Below are positions 10,076 through 20,547 of a DNA stretch of 64,000 nucleotides, piece by piece. The DNA lies in contig OX328105.1 of NCBI GenBank assembly GCA_946811185.2, positions 35,467,394 to 35,531,393 on the forward strand, written 5' to 3'. Position 1 is the stretch's first letter; each line of letters starts with the position of its first letter. Made by a program: the position numbers and the translations under genes. The stretch comes from Hippopus hippopus (taxonomy: Eukaryota; Mollusca; Bivalvia; Cardiida; Cardiidae). The notes below the pieces were generated by a model that worked only from the letters and a program-made list of their open reading frames with translations, had not been told where the DNA came from and did not search any database.

Positions 10076-10229
10076 AAGAAAAATCTGAAGAAAAAAAAAG
10101 TGTATAAAAAGTAATTAGTTTATTTCCCTATGTGGTAAAGTGAAGTATATTTCCCCATTTGTGTTTTCCCTTGTATTGCTGTGTAATGAAACAGAGATTC
10201 TCAATCAGTGCTATGGATGATGATAATTC

Positions 10230-10373
10230 ATTATCAAGGGTATTTTTATCGGCATATCTCACAAAAGAGAGGCAAATAGGTCTAAGGTTGGAACACACAT
10301 TCTTTGCAATCTGATCTTGATCCACACTTTCAGCATAAGAAATTTTATCCCCGTTCAGCACTTTAAGGACTTA
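10230..10373. mobile_element. TTAA-C element, partial
   Basis: It contains GCAATCTGATCTTGATCC and a right end GTTCAGCACTTTAAGGACTTAA. Confidence 0.4.
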
Positions 10374-10390
10374 ATCGTATATGTGCTTAA

Positions 10391-10602
10391 TTAACCCTTA
10401 AGTTGCTAAGGGGCACTAGCTGATCTTTTACGGACAGTGTAGATCAAGATCAGACTGCACAGAACATGCAGTCTGATCTTGGATCTACACTGTCTGACAA
10501 AGAGATATCTTTTTCCAAAAGATAAGTTTCAAATAACATTATTCGGGCTTGTACTAACGACTTGAAAGTTTTATTTCACTTACTGAGCAGGCTAAGGGTT
10601 AA
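10391..10602 (+). mobile_element. TTAA-B element, full length
   Basis: The length is 212 bp with TTAA on both sides. The left end is CCCTTAAGTTGCTAAG and the right end GAGCAGGCTAAGGG. The internal palindrome has arms GATCAAGATCAGACTGCA and its complement. The copy at 29931 has exactly the same length. Confidence 0.85.
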
Positions 10603-11018
10603 GAAAATGGGCTTTTTAAAATTGTTAAGTAGACTCAAACAGCAATTTCATTGGTTATTTCAAGTCAAGAATTGCTAATTTTAGGACATAGGCAGCCTGA
10701 TCATAATCTACAATGTCAGCTGGAGTTGATCTCGGCAATCAAACAGTAAAAAGGGGAAGTGTTTTAAATTCAATACTTGCACAGATTTTCCTAACGTTTT
10801 CTGCCCTGTACGGCTGTAAATGTCACTGCAACACCCAATCTAATAGATATCCGATTTATCTGCAAAAATGGAGACATGTCTGGAATTCTTCTCTCTTATT
10901 TTCCAACTTTGGATTTGGCTTCTTCACAAAGTTTGAGGTTTCTATGCAAAATTTTGTTTGTTTGAGTGGGTTTTACGCCACTGTGCAGCATTTCACTTGT
11001 TACATGATGACAGCTTAT
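10603..11018. other. Unassigned stretch
   Basis: An open frame at 10713-11036 (plus) has no recognisable domain and runs into a repeat. It is not called as a gene. Confidence 0.35.
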
Positions 11019-11248
11019 AAAACCTTTACTAGATGACAAAAAAAAATTAGAACTTATTCAGATAAAAAGCCTTTACAGATGACAAATTGAATGTGATTCA
11101 GGTGATGTAACTGTTTTTAAAGGGGTAGAAAACATTGTGGAAAAAAGGGAAAATGCTGGTCACCAGAATTTTCTCTTTTTACCACAATGGTTTCAAAAGG
11201 CTTATTCCTCAGTGTCATTAAAACGTGGTATTGTGTGGTAAAGAGCTA
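11019..11248 (-). mobile_element. TTAA-A element, diverged
   Basis: The palindrome is eroded (GTGGAAAAAAGGG against CTTTTTACCAC). The right end reads GTGTGGTAAAGAG. Confidence 0.8.
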
Positions 11249-11381
11249 TTGTCTTGATCTCACTGACAACAAGGTTGGGGTGATACCAGCCAGAATTGAA
11301 CCAGGTTTTTGATTACAAATCCAATGCCTGAGATGATTGGCCATCAACTTGCTCTTGCAATGTTTTGAAGCAATCTTTTGC

Positions 11382-11490
11382 TTAACCCAATACCACACAA
11401 CCCCAAGTTTTAACAACTGTTTCTCTTCCTACAATGTTTTCTGTATCATTCAGAAAAGTGCATTTTCTCTGTCTCAGAAATCTTAAATTT
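11382..11490 (+). mobile_element. TTAA-A element, palindrome partly deleted
   Basis: The left end TTAACCCAATACCACACAA joins directly to the second arm. Confidence 0.55.
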
Positions 11491-11870
11491 TTTTAAAGAT
11501 ACAGTATTTAGCTCGTTGATATGTCTTAAAATATCTTGAATGGAAATGGTTCAACACTTTTGCTGCCAGCAGCAAGCAGAATAGATTAAGATCAGATTGC
11601 ACACAGTGTGCATTCCTACTATATTTTGTATATCTAAAACAGCTTGTATGAAAATAGGCTAAGAAAGTCTTGAGCCAGACATGGGTGATTGATTGAATAA
11701 TTATGTCGAATCGATATGTAACAGTAGATGACAGTTATTTCCGACTGTTCAAGTCTTGATGACACTCCTGGATATGTATCGAGATTTGCAAGATCTATAA
11801 TTATTGCCCTGTAAGACACGAAATGGATGGATATTTTTAGTCTGGAAAAAGAGGAACATATATAGCAAGC
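11491..11870. other. Mostly unassigned stretch
   Basis: A decayed B/C palindrome (AGATTAAGATCAGATTGCAC) is at about 11580-11615. Nothing else was recognised. Confidence 0.35.
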
Positions 11871-12092
11871 TTAACCCTTCATCAAATAATCCCAAGTTTG
11901 AATTACCCTGAAAGTGTTGGAAAACATCGTGGGAAAAGGAGAAAATGTTGGTAAACAGCATTTTCTCCTTTTCCCACGTTTTCTACCATAAGACAAAGCT
12001 CCATCTTCATAGCCGGCTTGAATCAAATTTTGTTGTCTGCATATGCTTTCAAATTGACAAGTGGGAAGTTCTGCCATCTGGTAAAGAATTAA
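11871..12092 (+). mobile_element. TTAA-A element
   Basis: Both TTAA ends are kept. The second arm is shortened (CCCACGTTTTC lacks the CAATG block). Confidence 0.9.
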
Positions 12093-12166
12093 ACTGTTTT
12101 AAGGCCAAAGACTCTTGTTGTGTAGTGGATAGTCTAGATCCATAATCAGACTGATTAGCTTAATAG

Positions 12167-13298
12167 TACGGTCACAAATCAGTAAATGCCGCCTGCCGGC
12201 GTGGTAACTGCCAGTTTTCGCTCAAATTCGGCCGGTGGCAGCTCGGTGGCAGGCGCAGGCGGCATTTTAGACGCCGCTAGGACGCCGCTGAAGTTTTAAG
12301 AAAAAGTTAAAATTCTGTCTGCCACCGGCCGATTTTTTCCAATTGTGCCTGTCGTCAGGGTGCTGGCCGGGCACATTTCGTAGTCGCGCGGTGGCTATCA
12401 AGCGGCAGACGGGCTGCAGCGCGATTTTTACTCGGTCGTGGGGTTCGAGGGCCTTCAAACTTCGGCCGGCGATCGGTAGGAACTAACTGCCACTCTCCAG
12501 CATGCGGCCTGCTGCCGTTATGCTACCGACATGCCACCGTACCATTTCAAAATATCTGCCGGCGACAGGGCGGAGATTGAAAAGCAGCTGGGAGGCGACT
12601 GTCGGTGTTGGTAGGTGGCAAGACGGCGATCTGCCGAGTGCAGACTCCCGGGCCCCTGAAAATAAATCCGAGGCCATCCATCATACAAAATAGTCGTCAT
12701 GGCGATTCTAATAGCACCAGAGCGACTCAGAGACTTGCGTATTGCTGGGGCTTGGGCTCTGGTCTCTTGCGCTTTGGTGCTGGCGCCTTGTCCTTCCCCT
12801 TGCCGCTTCCTTTAGCGGGCAACTTGTGGAAGGAAAAAATTCTTAAAAATTAGATCTATTTATCTTGTGGTTGATAGTAATAATGAACACTTTGTAGTGA
12901 TACGAGAGCAATCTAGGTTTATATATCCCCCGTAAACCAGCCTGCCGCCGTCAGATTATCAGGCGGGCGCCGGCCGGTGGCAGTTCGAACGCCCGATCGC
13001 CGGCCGGTGTCAGGTGTAAATGGCCGGTGTCCGCCAGGTCGCCTGGTGGGGGCAAGTAAAATCTGACGGCTGCCGGCCTGTCGCCTAACTGCCACCAGCC
13101 GACACCCTGATGACGTTCCACACCCCTCGAACTTAAGAAACTGCCTGGCGCCACCCGGAACCCATCAGGCGGCCTTTTACTGGCAGTTATTTATGACCAC
13201 TCGCACCAATTTGTAAAAAATCGGCCGGTGGCATGTAACTTTAAGAATCCACCGATGTCTAAAAATCGACAGGCGGCAGTTTCACATTGTGACCGTAG
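12167..13298. mobile_element. GC-rich terminal-repeat element M
   Basis: A 1.1-kb GC-rich island is bounded by inverted ends, TACGGTCACAA on the left and the complement of TTGTGACCGTA on the right, each followed by a GCCGCCTG block. Both subterminal zones carry many GGCCGGTGGCAG or GCCGGCCGG motifs in both orientations. Such repeated subterminal motifs are typical of DNA transposons that bind transposase along their ends. No transposase was recognised and no clear target duplication was found. The middle (about 12727-12822) may contain a coding exon on the minus strand. Confidence 0.6.
12727..12822 (-). CDS. Candidate terminal exon, basic C-terminal tail
   Basis: On the minus strand a TTTTTTCCTTCCACAAG acceptor-like sequence precedes an open 96-nt segment. 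It reads LPAKGSGKGKDKAPAPKRKR, then PEPKPQQYASL, then a TGA stop complementary to 12727-12729. The lysine/arginine/proline composition resembles a nuclear localisation or chromatin-binding tail. It sits in the middle of GC-rich element M, so it could be a captured gene fragment or part of a decayed element protein. No upstream exon was found. Function unknown. Confidence 0.3.
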   Translation of the reverse strand: MPAKGSGKGKDKAPAPKRKRPEPKPQQYASL

Positions 13299-13404
13299 TG
13301 TAAGCAATCTGTATTTTGATAAAATGTATATATGTATTTTTATTGAAAATTGTAAAATTTAATGTAACTTTGAACTTGAAAGTTGTATAATAAGCTGGAG
13401 GCCT

Positions 13405-13859
13405 TAAAGTTTTACCAATAATACTAGGCTGTTATGAACCCGAGTAAGAAGGCAATTGAAAACATTGTGGGAAAAGGCAAAAGATGGGTTTTTCCAATGT
13501 GTCCTACTCTTTCAAAAAAAAATTTGCTGTTTGAGTCACATTTGGCTTGCAACACGCGAAAAGGGGCATTTGGACATTTGCGTGAAGTGTCGTCTCGGAT
13601 CAGCCTGCGCAGTCCGCGCAGGCAAATCCGAAACAACACTTTCCGTTTTTATGTAATTTTCTGTTTTGCGCAAGTCTACTGTAGCATAAAATCTAATGTA
13701 GTTGTAAAGTGCCATCTCGGATTAGCCTGCACGGACTGCGCAGGCTGATCCGAGACGATACTTTACGCAAATGTCCGAATGCCCCTTTTCATGTGTTGCA
13801 AGCCATTTAATGTTTTCAGTATGGACGAGTGTGAAATTTTGTCATCTGGTAAAGAGTTG
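13405..13859 (+). mobile_element. TTAA-A element split by element L
   Basis: The left part runs to GAGTCACATTT and resumes at ATTTAATGTTTTCAGTATGG, ending GTCATCTGGTAAAGAG. The insertion at 13544-13804 separates the two. Confidence 0.75.
13544..13804. mobile_element. Foldback element L with ATTT duplication
   Basis: The inverted ends GGCTTGCAACACGCGAAAAG and its diverged complement enclose two inverted blocks of the CTCGGATCAGCCTGCGCAG type. ATTT flanks both sides (13540-13543 and 13805-13808). Total length is 261 bp. From memory, this sequence type is common in bivalve DNA. Confidence 0.8.
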
Positions 13860-14464
13860 TTTTTCAAGTAACCTACAAAATTATTTAGCACTGGAAGCAA
13901 AGCTGCCGAACTAAAAAATGCTCAAAATTTACAGGTTTTAGTATTTTTCGGGGGGACAGATTTAACAGTTTGGATTGATAGTCACAATATTCATAATAAA
14001 TTAAGTATCAAAACAATTAAAAACTTTGGGGAAATACCTCGAATAATCAAAATCTCTGTTTGTGACAGTGTTTTCGAAATTCATAGATGCACCTCAAGGT
14101 GTCCATATACATCTTTAAAAACAAAGACTTTTTAGTAAAACATGTAAAATATGTTGTCTTTTAAAGAGTTTTCTGTTAGTGGTTTTGTGATGAATTCAAT
14201 GGCATTTTCACAGTGTTTATAGTTGTATCACAATAACATCATGGGAATTTTGCACCAATTCCCTGAGTTGGCCTTCTGTCTCTTAGGAATGTATGGATGG
14301 CACTTGATAGTGTCATGCATATTACATGACAAAAATCGATGCACCAGCTCTGATTGCTCATATTACCATCATCAATGTTACAATAGGCTCTGATTTTTGC
14401 ATTGTGAACATGTCTGTGATTAATTTGGATATGATTATGATCGAGATATGTATTTATTTCAAGG
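13860..14464. other. Unassigned stretch
   Basis: No gene or known repeat was recognised. Confidence 0.35.
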
Positions 14465-14580
14465 ATTAAACATTTCACTGCCAATACTGGGTTTTATTTG
14501 TGGACAAGGTAGATTAAGACCAGATTGCAGAGAACCTGCAGTCTGATCTTGATCTACACTGTCCGATGCCATGCTATGAC
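14465..14580. mobile_element. TTAA-B/C element, partial
   Basis: A TTAA-flanked left end (TTAAACATTTCACTGCCAA) is followed by a clear palindrome, with CTGCAGTCTGATCTTGATC as second arm. The rest is missing. Confidence 0.55.
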
Positions 14581-14859
14581 CAAATGTATCTCCAACAGCA
14601 TTTTAAGTCTTGAAAAAACATCAAACCTGTTTCAGTTGTTCATCAAATTGTTAATAGAGGATGATTAAAGGTGAGGAAATAATTACACTAAGAAGACAGA
14701 ATTTATTCGGGAAGAACTTGAGGGAAGAACTTGAGTGTTCGTGCTCTTCAATGAAATATATCTCATATTTGCATTGATGTTTATAGAGTCCTTTGCTACA
14801 AAACTGTATCAGGAGGTGAGAACTTGTTGTTAGACAAGTGAGAATTGAAATTTCCACAG

Positions 14860-14948
14860 CCCAGCTGGTGGGAAGTCTACACTATATGGAAATTAAGACC
14901 TGCAATATCTGCTTTGGACAGCCTTGTTGAAACAAACGACACAGAAGG
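14860..14948 (+). CDS. Candidate internal exon (host gene)
   Basis: An acceptor-like AAATTTCCACAG precedes and a donor-like GTAGGT follows GAAGG. The 89-nt segment is open in frame 0 and reads PSWWEVYTIWKLRPAISA, then LDSLVETNDTE, with two bases left over. A second frame is closed by TAA and the third by TGA. The end phase (2) fits the start phase of the candidate exon at 21052, completing a GGA codon. No family was recognised. The acceptor pyrimidine tract is weak, so this could be chance. Confidence 0.25.
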
Positions 14949-15208
14949 GTAGGTGGGGGGGATAGTTCCAGGCTAGTTCTGTCTGCTAGGGTGTGCGGAT
15001 AATTGGTTTACCCCGACTGTGTTTTCCAGGGTATTATGCAAACGACATCTAAACTGTCTGCCGTAAAAGAAAATTGTCATCTCCGCGACATTGATGGATT
15101 TTATAAAACGTCTTTGTCCGTGAGGGTGATTGAATCAGCTACGTCTAGACACTCCTTTCTATGTAATTAGACAGACCAGTTATTATTTCATTTTGTACGA
15201 GGTTGTGG
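14949..15208. other. Unassigned stretch
   Basis: A short G-run is present at about 14955. No repeat family or gene was recognised. Confidence 0.3.
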
Positions 15209-15447
15209 ACCCATTACCGACTAACTTTATCTTACGACAGAACTTTAGACATGTTCAAATTTAGAAGCATTTCCGGACGACAATTACTTTGTGGCTGAAA
15301 GACTGGCTTTGTCTTGAAAAGAATAGAAAAAAATAGTGGGAAAGCAGTTTACGCTGGTTAACATCATTTTCTCCAATTGCCATGATGTTTCAAAAGTTTT
15401 CTATTTTAGGGTCTCAGAAATCCAGGATTATTTTAGAAAGGGTCAAA
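15209..15447 (-). mobile_element. TTAA-A element, diverged
   Basis: The order of blocks is complete but the arms are strongly eroded (AGCAGTTTACGCTGG). Confidence 0.65.
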
Positions 15448-15775
15448 GTGCTAAATAAAAAAGAGAAAAATTTCCAGCAAAAGCTGAAAATAAAAATATT
15501 GGGTGTTCATACTTTCTCTCAGCTGGATAATAAAACTTGCCTTATTGGACAATGTAGATGCGGGATCAGGCTGAACATTCTTGACAGTCTGTTCTTTATA
15601 TACAAGTTTGAGAAGGAGCAATTTCTCGTAAAAGTACTTTTAATCTTTTCTACAATGTTTTATGGATTGATTTAAAGGTCTTTTACTCTGTCTTCCTCGA
15701 CAAACATGGTTACAGCTAACTCATGTCCTTCCTAGATTTCAGCAGTGGTAGGCTGGGACTCTGGTGTGCTTGCCT

Positions 15776-15922
15776 AAACTGTTTACCAGACAACAAAATT
15801 TTAGACTTGTCCAGATTGATACCATGAATTTTGTAGTCAACAAATTCAGTTTTCTTCAAATGATCTGATTGGTCTTTAGAAGGTTATAGAAAAGTATAGG
15901 AAAAGGGAGAAAAATGCTGTAA
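15776..15922 (-). mobile_element. TTAA-A element, 3' truncated
   Basis: The end CTGTTTACCAGACAACAAAA and the first arm are present. It stops at AAAAATGCTG. Confidence 0.7.
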
Positions 15923-16228
15923 TGTATCCCTTATTATACATCTTTGGTCAAAACAGGTTAGGAAAAAAGCAGATGACAAATATAAATGTATTTATACAAT
16001 AAGCTGCATGTATGGGATTTGAACCAGAATTTCCTGAATGTGAATACATTAGTCAGTGAATACAATGATGTTCTGCACGAAGTGCATGTGTGATACAGGA
16101 ACACTTGACAGGGTAAATGTGTGATACAGAAAACATTATTCTAGTATGTTGTATCCAAGTTATGTTGTATCCAAGTTTCAGATAACCTATGTATTTAGTC
16201 AGATCATTTGTAGGTAAAATAAAACCCC

Positions 16229-16455
16229 TTAACTCTTTACAGCATGACAAAATTTTAGACTTGTCCAAATTGAAAGCATTTGCAGACTACAAAATAAATA
16301 TTATGCGAATATTCAAATTTGCTTTTTGAAGGGTAGAAAGCATTTTGGGAAAAGAAGAAAATGCTGGTTATCAGCAGTTTCTCTGTTTTCAAAATGTTCT
16401 TAAAGCTCTCCTGCTCAAGGTCGTTAAAACTCAGGATTGTGTGGTAAAGGGTTAA
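16229..16455 (-). mobile_element. TTAA-A element, full length
   Basis: Both TTAA sites are present. The arms have separate substitutions (centre GGTTATC). Confidence 0.9.
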
Positions 16456-16491
16456 AAGGACAGCACCTATATGGAAAAGGCCTGATTTTAT

Positions 16492-16612
16492 GAAGAATAT
16501 TTTCAACCCTTTGAAAAACAAATCTCATCATTTGATTCACATAATGATATGTTGTCTTAAAATCCTTTCAATTTGGACAAGTTTAAAGTGTTTCCATCTG
16601 GTAAAGCACTAG
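16492..16612 (+). mobile_element. TTAA-A element, 5' truncated
   Basis: The part 3' of the palindrome remains, ending CATCTGGTAAAGCAC. Confidence 0.6.
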
Positions 16613-16981
16613 ACAGTTTATTGGAATAAAGGCATGTTCAAATTGAGATTTTGCTTTATCAGGAAACTGCAGACAAATAAATTGTGAACACAAAAAAGAC
16701 ACACAAAATATTCCCAAGAAATAGGAGGAATCTCTCTCTAATAAGCACTTCTTTTCTTAGACGCCAAGTTTTAAGATGTCTGGTATTAAATTTTTTTCTG
16801 AGTTGTGTATAGAATCAGAGACAGTCTTTTTTCCAAAGCAGTTTTTTTTTTTTTCATTTGCATTCCTGCAAAAGGATGCTTGTTTGAGGGGGGAGAGGGA
16901 ATTGTTACTGTAATAGCTTTTCTTACTTTGTACATGTGCATAAGGTGTGTTGTGGCAGTCACCTTCACTGACATTTCTAGT
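16613..16981. other. Unassigned stretch
   Basis: A T-run lies at 16842-16854. No gene was recognised. Confidence 0.3.
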
Positions 16982-17100
16982 TATACCCCCGCAAAACGAA
17001 TGTTTTCAGGGGTATACTGGAATCAGCCTGTCTGTCCGTTTGTCCGTTGTTTCTGTCAAAGCGCTGGCAGGGGTATTAGTCACATTCCGTGACAGCTCAA
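16982..17100. repeat. Dispersed repeat end (TATACCCCCGCAAAACGAA type)
   Basis: The start TATACCCCCGCAAAACGAA is followed by GGGGTATACTGGAATCAGCC and a CTGTCCGTTTGTCCGTT block. From memory this is a common invertebrate dispersed repeat. Only one end is visible. Confidence 0.45.
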
Positions 17101-17141
17101 GTTTTTTCTGTACTTAAATATCAATCCTAAATGTTTGCAAT

Positions 17142-17395
17142 GGGTCAATTTAAAGATACAGCCTTACAGCAAGAGAGAAAAAACACTGTAAAAATTTGAT
17201 AGATTGTAGAATGGTTCAAAATTTAGTCAGCTGTGTAAACATAGATAAAGTACCAATATATATATTGTGTAAGGAATAAATATAGTATGTATATTGGAAA
17301 TCTTTGATTTAAAATCTGAAATGTTTTTGATGGCTCCATCCGTCAAAATCTATGCAACCACAAGGGGCAACATTTGGTATGAAGATACAAGGTTG
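17142..17395 (+). repeat. Dispersed repeat D, copy 1
   Basis: It shares AACATAGATAA, TACCAATATATAT, TTGGAAATCTT, CAAAATCTATGCAACC and GGGGCAACATTTGG in order with 57890-58170. It is non-coding and of unknown class. Confidence 0.65.
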
Positions 17396-17418
17396 TAATT
17401 ATAGTTTGATAAAATGTT

Positions 17419-17530
17419 GAAGACCTTTGAAAGCATTGTGGGAAAAGAAAAAAAAAGCACCTATACCTAGATGTTTTCTGTCCTGTCAAAGGTAAATCTC
17501 ATCACTTGAGCAATATCTAATGTCTGGGTT
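17419..17530 (+). mobile_element. TTAA-A fragment
   Basis: The first arm is present but the centre and most of the second arm are lost. Confidence 0.5.
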
Positions 17531-17584
17531 ATATTTGCCACTGCTGCCATGTGATTTACTCAAAGGATCAGTCTACCTCATGAT

Positions 17585-17706
17585 TGAGTCGGTTGTTAAA
17601 AAAAGTGGCTATTATGGATCCATAAGTATGTGATGGCTTTCTTGGTATGATGGATTACGGAGATGTATTTAGCCCCCTTTTGCCAGAGCACGGCTCATAT
17701 GGTGAA
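17585..17706 (+). mobile_element. Element I, right half
   Basis: TGGATCCATA, GAGATGTATTTAGCCCCC and CCAGAGCACGGCTCATAT match the 7936-8202 element. Confidence 0.55.
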
Positions 17707-17885
17707 AGGGTTTGAGTGCACCTACTTCCCCAACATCTTCAGTGGAAGGTTACGACTGAGCCCTGGGTCCATAGTGCTTAACAACCAGTGGTTGAATTCC
17801 ACATACATGTATTAGCAGTACTTCAATTAGTTCTGTAAGCTGATGAAATTCAGTTTGTGGGGATGCATTTTGTGCCCATTATTAG

Positions 17886-18136
17886 CCACGCTGTTTTTGA
17901 TATGTTGTTGTAGCCCTGACGTCATCTGTGTCATCCTCGTCTGCATTGTCATGGGAATTCTTTGACATTTTATCATATCTGTTATTGCTAAAGGTATTTG
18001 CTTCAAACTTGGCAAGTTGTTACTTACCAAAAGGGGAAACTATACAACAAGAGCAGGTAACCATCAAAGTATTTTTGACACCAACCGTAGCCAAGCATTG
18101 GCACTGAAATGGGGTGCTCTTGTTTTCCATAAGCAT
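17886..18136 (+). repeat. Dispersed repeat F, copy 2
   Basis: It has the same block order as 3519-3822, including AAAGGGGAAACTATACAAC and the GGGGTGCTCTTGTT end. Confidence 0.6.
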
Positions 18137-18186
18137 TGAATAAAGAGTCAGATGGAATATACGGGTAGGTGCTCAATGCCAATGTT

Positions 18187-18416
18187 TGACCTTTTACCAC
18201 ATCATATGATGATTTAACGACCCCGAGGAAGACACTTTTTGAAAATATTGTGGGAGTCCAAGAAAATGCTGCTTCCCAGCATTTCCTCTTTTTCTCACAT
18301 TATTTTCTACCCAAAGCAGAACAAATGAAATCATTAGAGCCACATTTGAATTGGTGTCTGCAAACGCTGTTACTGCATTTTTTAGTCTGCATTTTTCTCA
18401 AGTGGTAAAGAGTTAA
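18187..18416 (+). mobile_element. TTAA-A element, diverged
   Basis: All blocks are in order and the length is 230 bp. The centre reads GCTGCTTCCCAGC. Confidence 0.85.
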
Positions 18417-18665
18417 AATGGCTTTAAAGCCCACTAAAAAACCATCAGCAGGGCATTTCAGAGAGAAGAGTTTTGTGTTGTCCTAATTATCAGGTTTCAA
18501 GCAATGCATTATGGAGGAAGCTGGAGAATCATTTTTCAAAATTTATTGAGTATCACATATTGTGTCTATAGACGAAAGCCATTAGTTCTGTCATTTTTGT
18601 TAGAATTTTTATTGTACATAATTTATGGTACTATTTGTCTCCATATGAATAATTTGTTATAAAGT

Positions 18666-18676
18666 GGGGGGGGGGG
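18666..18676 (+). repeat. Poly-G run
   Basis: Eleven consecutive guanines. Confidence 0.9.
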
Positions 18677-18683
18677 TTTGCTG

Positions 18684-18909
18684 TAAACCCTGTACCACAC
18701 AATCCCAAGTTTTAACAACCCTTGGGAAACTTGCTTTGAAAACATTGAGGGAAAAGGGAAAAAAATGCCACTTACCAGCATTATCTCCTTTTCCTGCAAT
18801 GTTTTCTAATCTTTCAGAGACAAAAATCATCAATTTAAACATATGTGATATGTCATGTGCAAGTGCTTTAAGTTTTCATAAGCTGAAAACTTTGTCGTTG
18901 GTATATTAA
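18684..18909 (+). mobile_element. TTAA-A element, diverged
   Basis: The left end is CCCTGTACCACACAATCCC. The right end is worn (GGTATATTAAG). Confidence 0.8.
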
Positions 18910-18954
18910 GAGGTGAAACATCACTACTTAGGGGTCTTCAGTGGCCCCCATGGA

Positions 18955-19171
18955 TAATCCTTTACCAAACTTTCCCATGTTTAACTGCCCTGGAGACATG
19001 TGCTATTGGGAGCTTTGTAGGAAAACGAGAAAATATTGAAAACCATCATTTACTCAATTTTCTATCATATTTTTTACCCTTTCATGGACATTTTGAATTA
19101 TGTGAGGTATATTTGTCTACAAATGCTTTCCATGTGGACAAGTCAAAGATTTTGTTGTCTTGTCGAGAGGT
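18955..19171 (+). mobile_element. TTAA-A element, strongly diverged
   Basis: The ends CCTTTACCAAAC and GTCGAGAGGTAA are recognisable. The palindrome is only partial. Confidence 0.65.
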
Positions 19172-19520
19172 AAGGCATGGAATGGTGATCAGGAAATCCT
19201 GAATTGATTCCTCCATGTTACTGCTAGGCACGCCAGGAGTCTCTGGACAGGGAGCTTACAAAAGCTTAGCTTGGTACTGGTGAAAGCTGGGTGATTTTTT
19301 TTCCCAAGAATTGATGATAATCATTGCTACAGGTTTCATTCCTCTTCCACTGTTGATCATTGTTTTGACGATAGTTCTTTGTGGAAAGCAGCCAGTGGCA
19401 TTGGAAGAACATTGTGCAAAGTACTGCTAAAAAAACTCTGCAAAAGCATGGATAGGTGCACTGGCCTGTGCTATATAACTGAAATACGGTTGAAAAGCGT
19501 TAAACACCGTACTAACAAAA
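19172..19520 (+). mobile_element. SINE S1, 5' end worn
   Basis: It contains AGCAGCCAGTGGCATT, GGATAGGTGCACTGGCC and a CTGAAATACGGTTGAAAAGC tail. A CTGTTGATCATTGTTTTGACG block matches the 822 and 7243 copies. Confidence 0.7.
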
Positions 19521-19677
19521 CAACAACCATTTTTAGAATATTCTTAGTCTTATTCCTCAAGATCTTCTGAATGTGAAAGTAACAACCAAATGGTTTAGCC
19601 AATCAAAGTTGTGTTACTTTCACATTTAAATAAAATCTAAAGAACAAGACTAAGAGCATTCTAAAGAATGGTTGGTA
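19521..19677. mobile_element. Foldback element P
   Basis: Two inverted arms of about 55 bp are seen. The left has AGAATATTCTTAGTCTTATT and AATGTGAAAGTAACA. The right holds their complements (TGTTACTTTCACATTT, AAGACTAAGAGCATTCT). It lies directly after the SINE tail. Confidence 0.65.
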
Positions 19678-20345
19678 AATGTAGATCCAGGTCTGTACTT
19701 CTTACTCCATTGTGGAAGGGGCAGGTAATCAAGGTGAAGTAAGAATTATTTAGCATCAGAATGCAACCCTACTTTGTCTAATTTGTATGTACAAGGAAAA
19801 TTTGATTTGCCAGATTACAAAGTTGGATAACAGCAAGACTTGTATTACATTAGAAAGATAGCAGCCAAACGGTATAACCCTTGGGCTTCTTCTGTACTTG
19901 TTTGATAGTAATTTTGGCGGAAAATCCATATGTTGGGTCATACTTAATGGCAGTACGTCATTTGTTATTGCCTTCCGCAAGGAATTCATATTGTATCCTG
20001 GGGAATTCATATAGTATCTGTTGCCAGACATTAATCAAATTTGACCAATTGAAAACATGAATACGTCCACTGGGACTTGAGGCCGTGTCTGTCTTTTCCA
20101 GGATTATTATAGCAAGAATTCGATTTTGTGTGGGTAAAATGGTCTCATCATATTATTTTAGATGATGAAAAATTTGTCTCAATATACTTTATATAGCCCT
20201 AAACCTTTGTTGGGTAAATTATGTAACTTTATAGTATCTATTTTATGATGAGAATGTGGCTAGCAGTGGGTTTGGGGTATTTAACGGGCAGTTTTTTGCT
20301 CTCCTATGTACAACTTCAGTTCTTGCTGAACTCAATTACCCAGGG
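19678..20345. other. Unassigned stretch
   Basis: Open frames here have no recognisable domain. The 20245-20475 plus frame runs into a TTAA-A copy and is not a gene. Confidence 0.35.
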
Positions 20346-20547
20346 TTTACCCCTTTACCAAACAGTTCCTATTTTAATGATCTTTAGGAAGAAACCCTCT
20401 CAAAACATTGTGGGTAAAGGAAAAAGTAGTCCTTTTCCTACAATGTTTTGCACTCTTCAGAAAAATACGACATGAATTGAATCATGTCTAATTTGTCTTC
20501 TGTGTGATTGGACAAGTCTAAAACTTTTGTTTGGCAAAGAAACTTAC
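20346..20547 (+). mobile_element. TTAA-A element lacking the palindrome core
   Basis: The outer arms GTGGGTAAAGGAAAAAG and CCTTTTCCTACAATG are joined with the AAATGCTGGT core gone, as expected for deletion across a hairpin. Confidence 0.75.

Noticed and set aside
12502..12853. Several overlapping open frames in the GC-rich island
   Set aside because: High GC lowers stop frequency in all frames, and most frames just translate the GGCCGGTGGCAG motif. Only the basic tail at 12727-12822 was kept, as a candidate.
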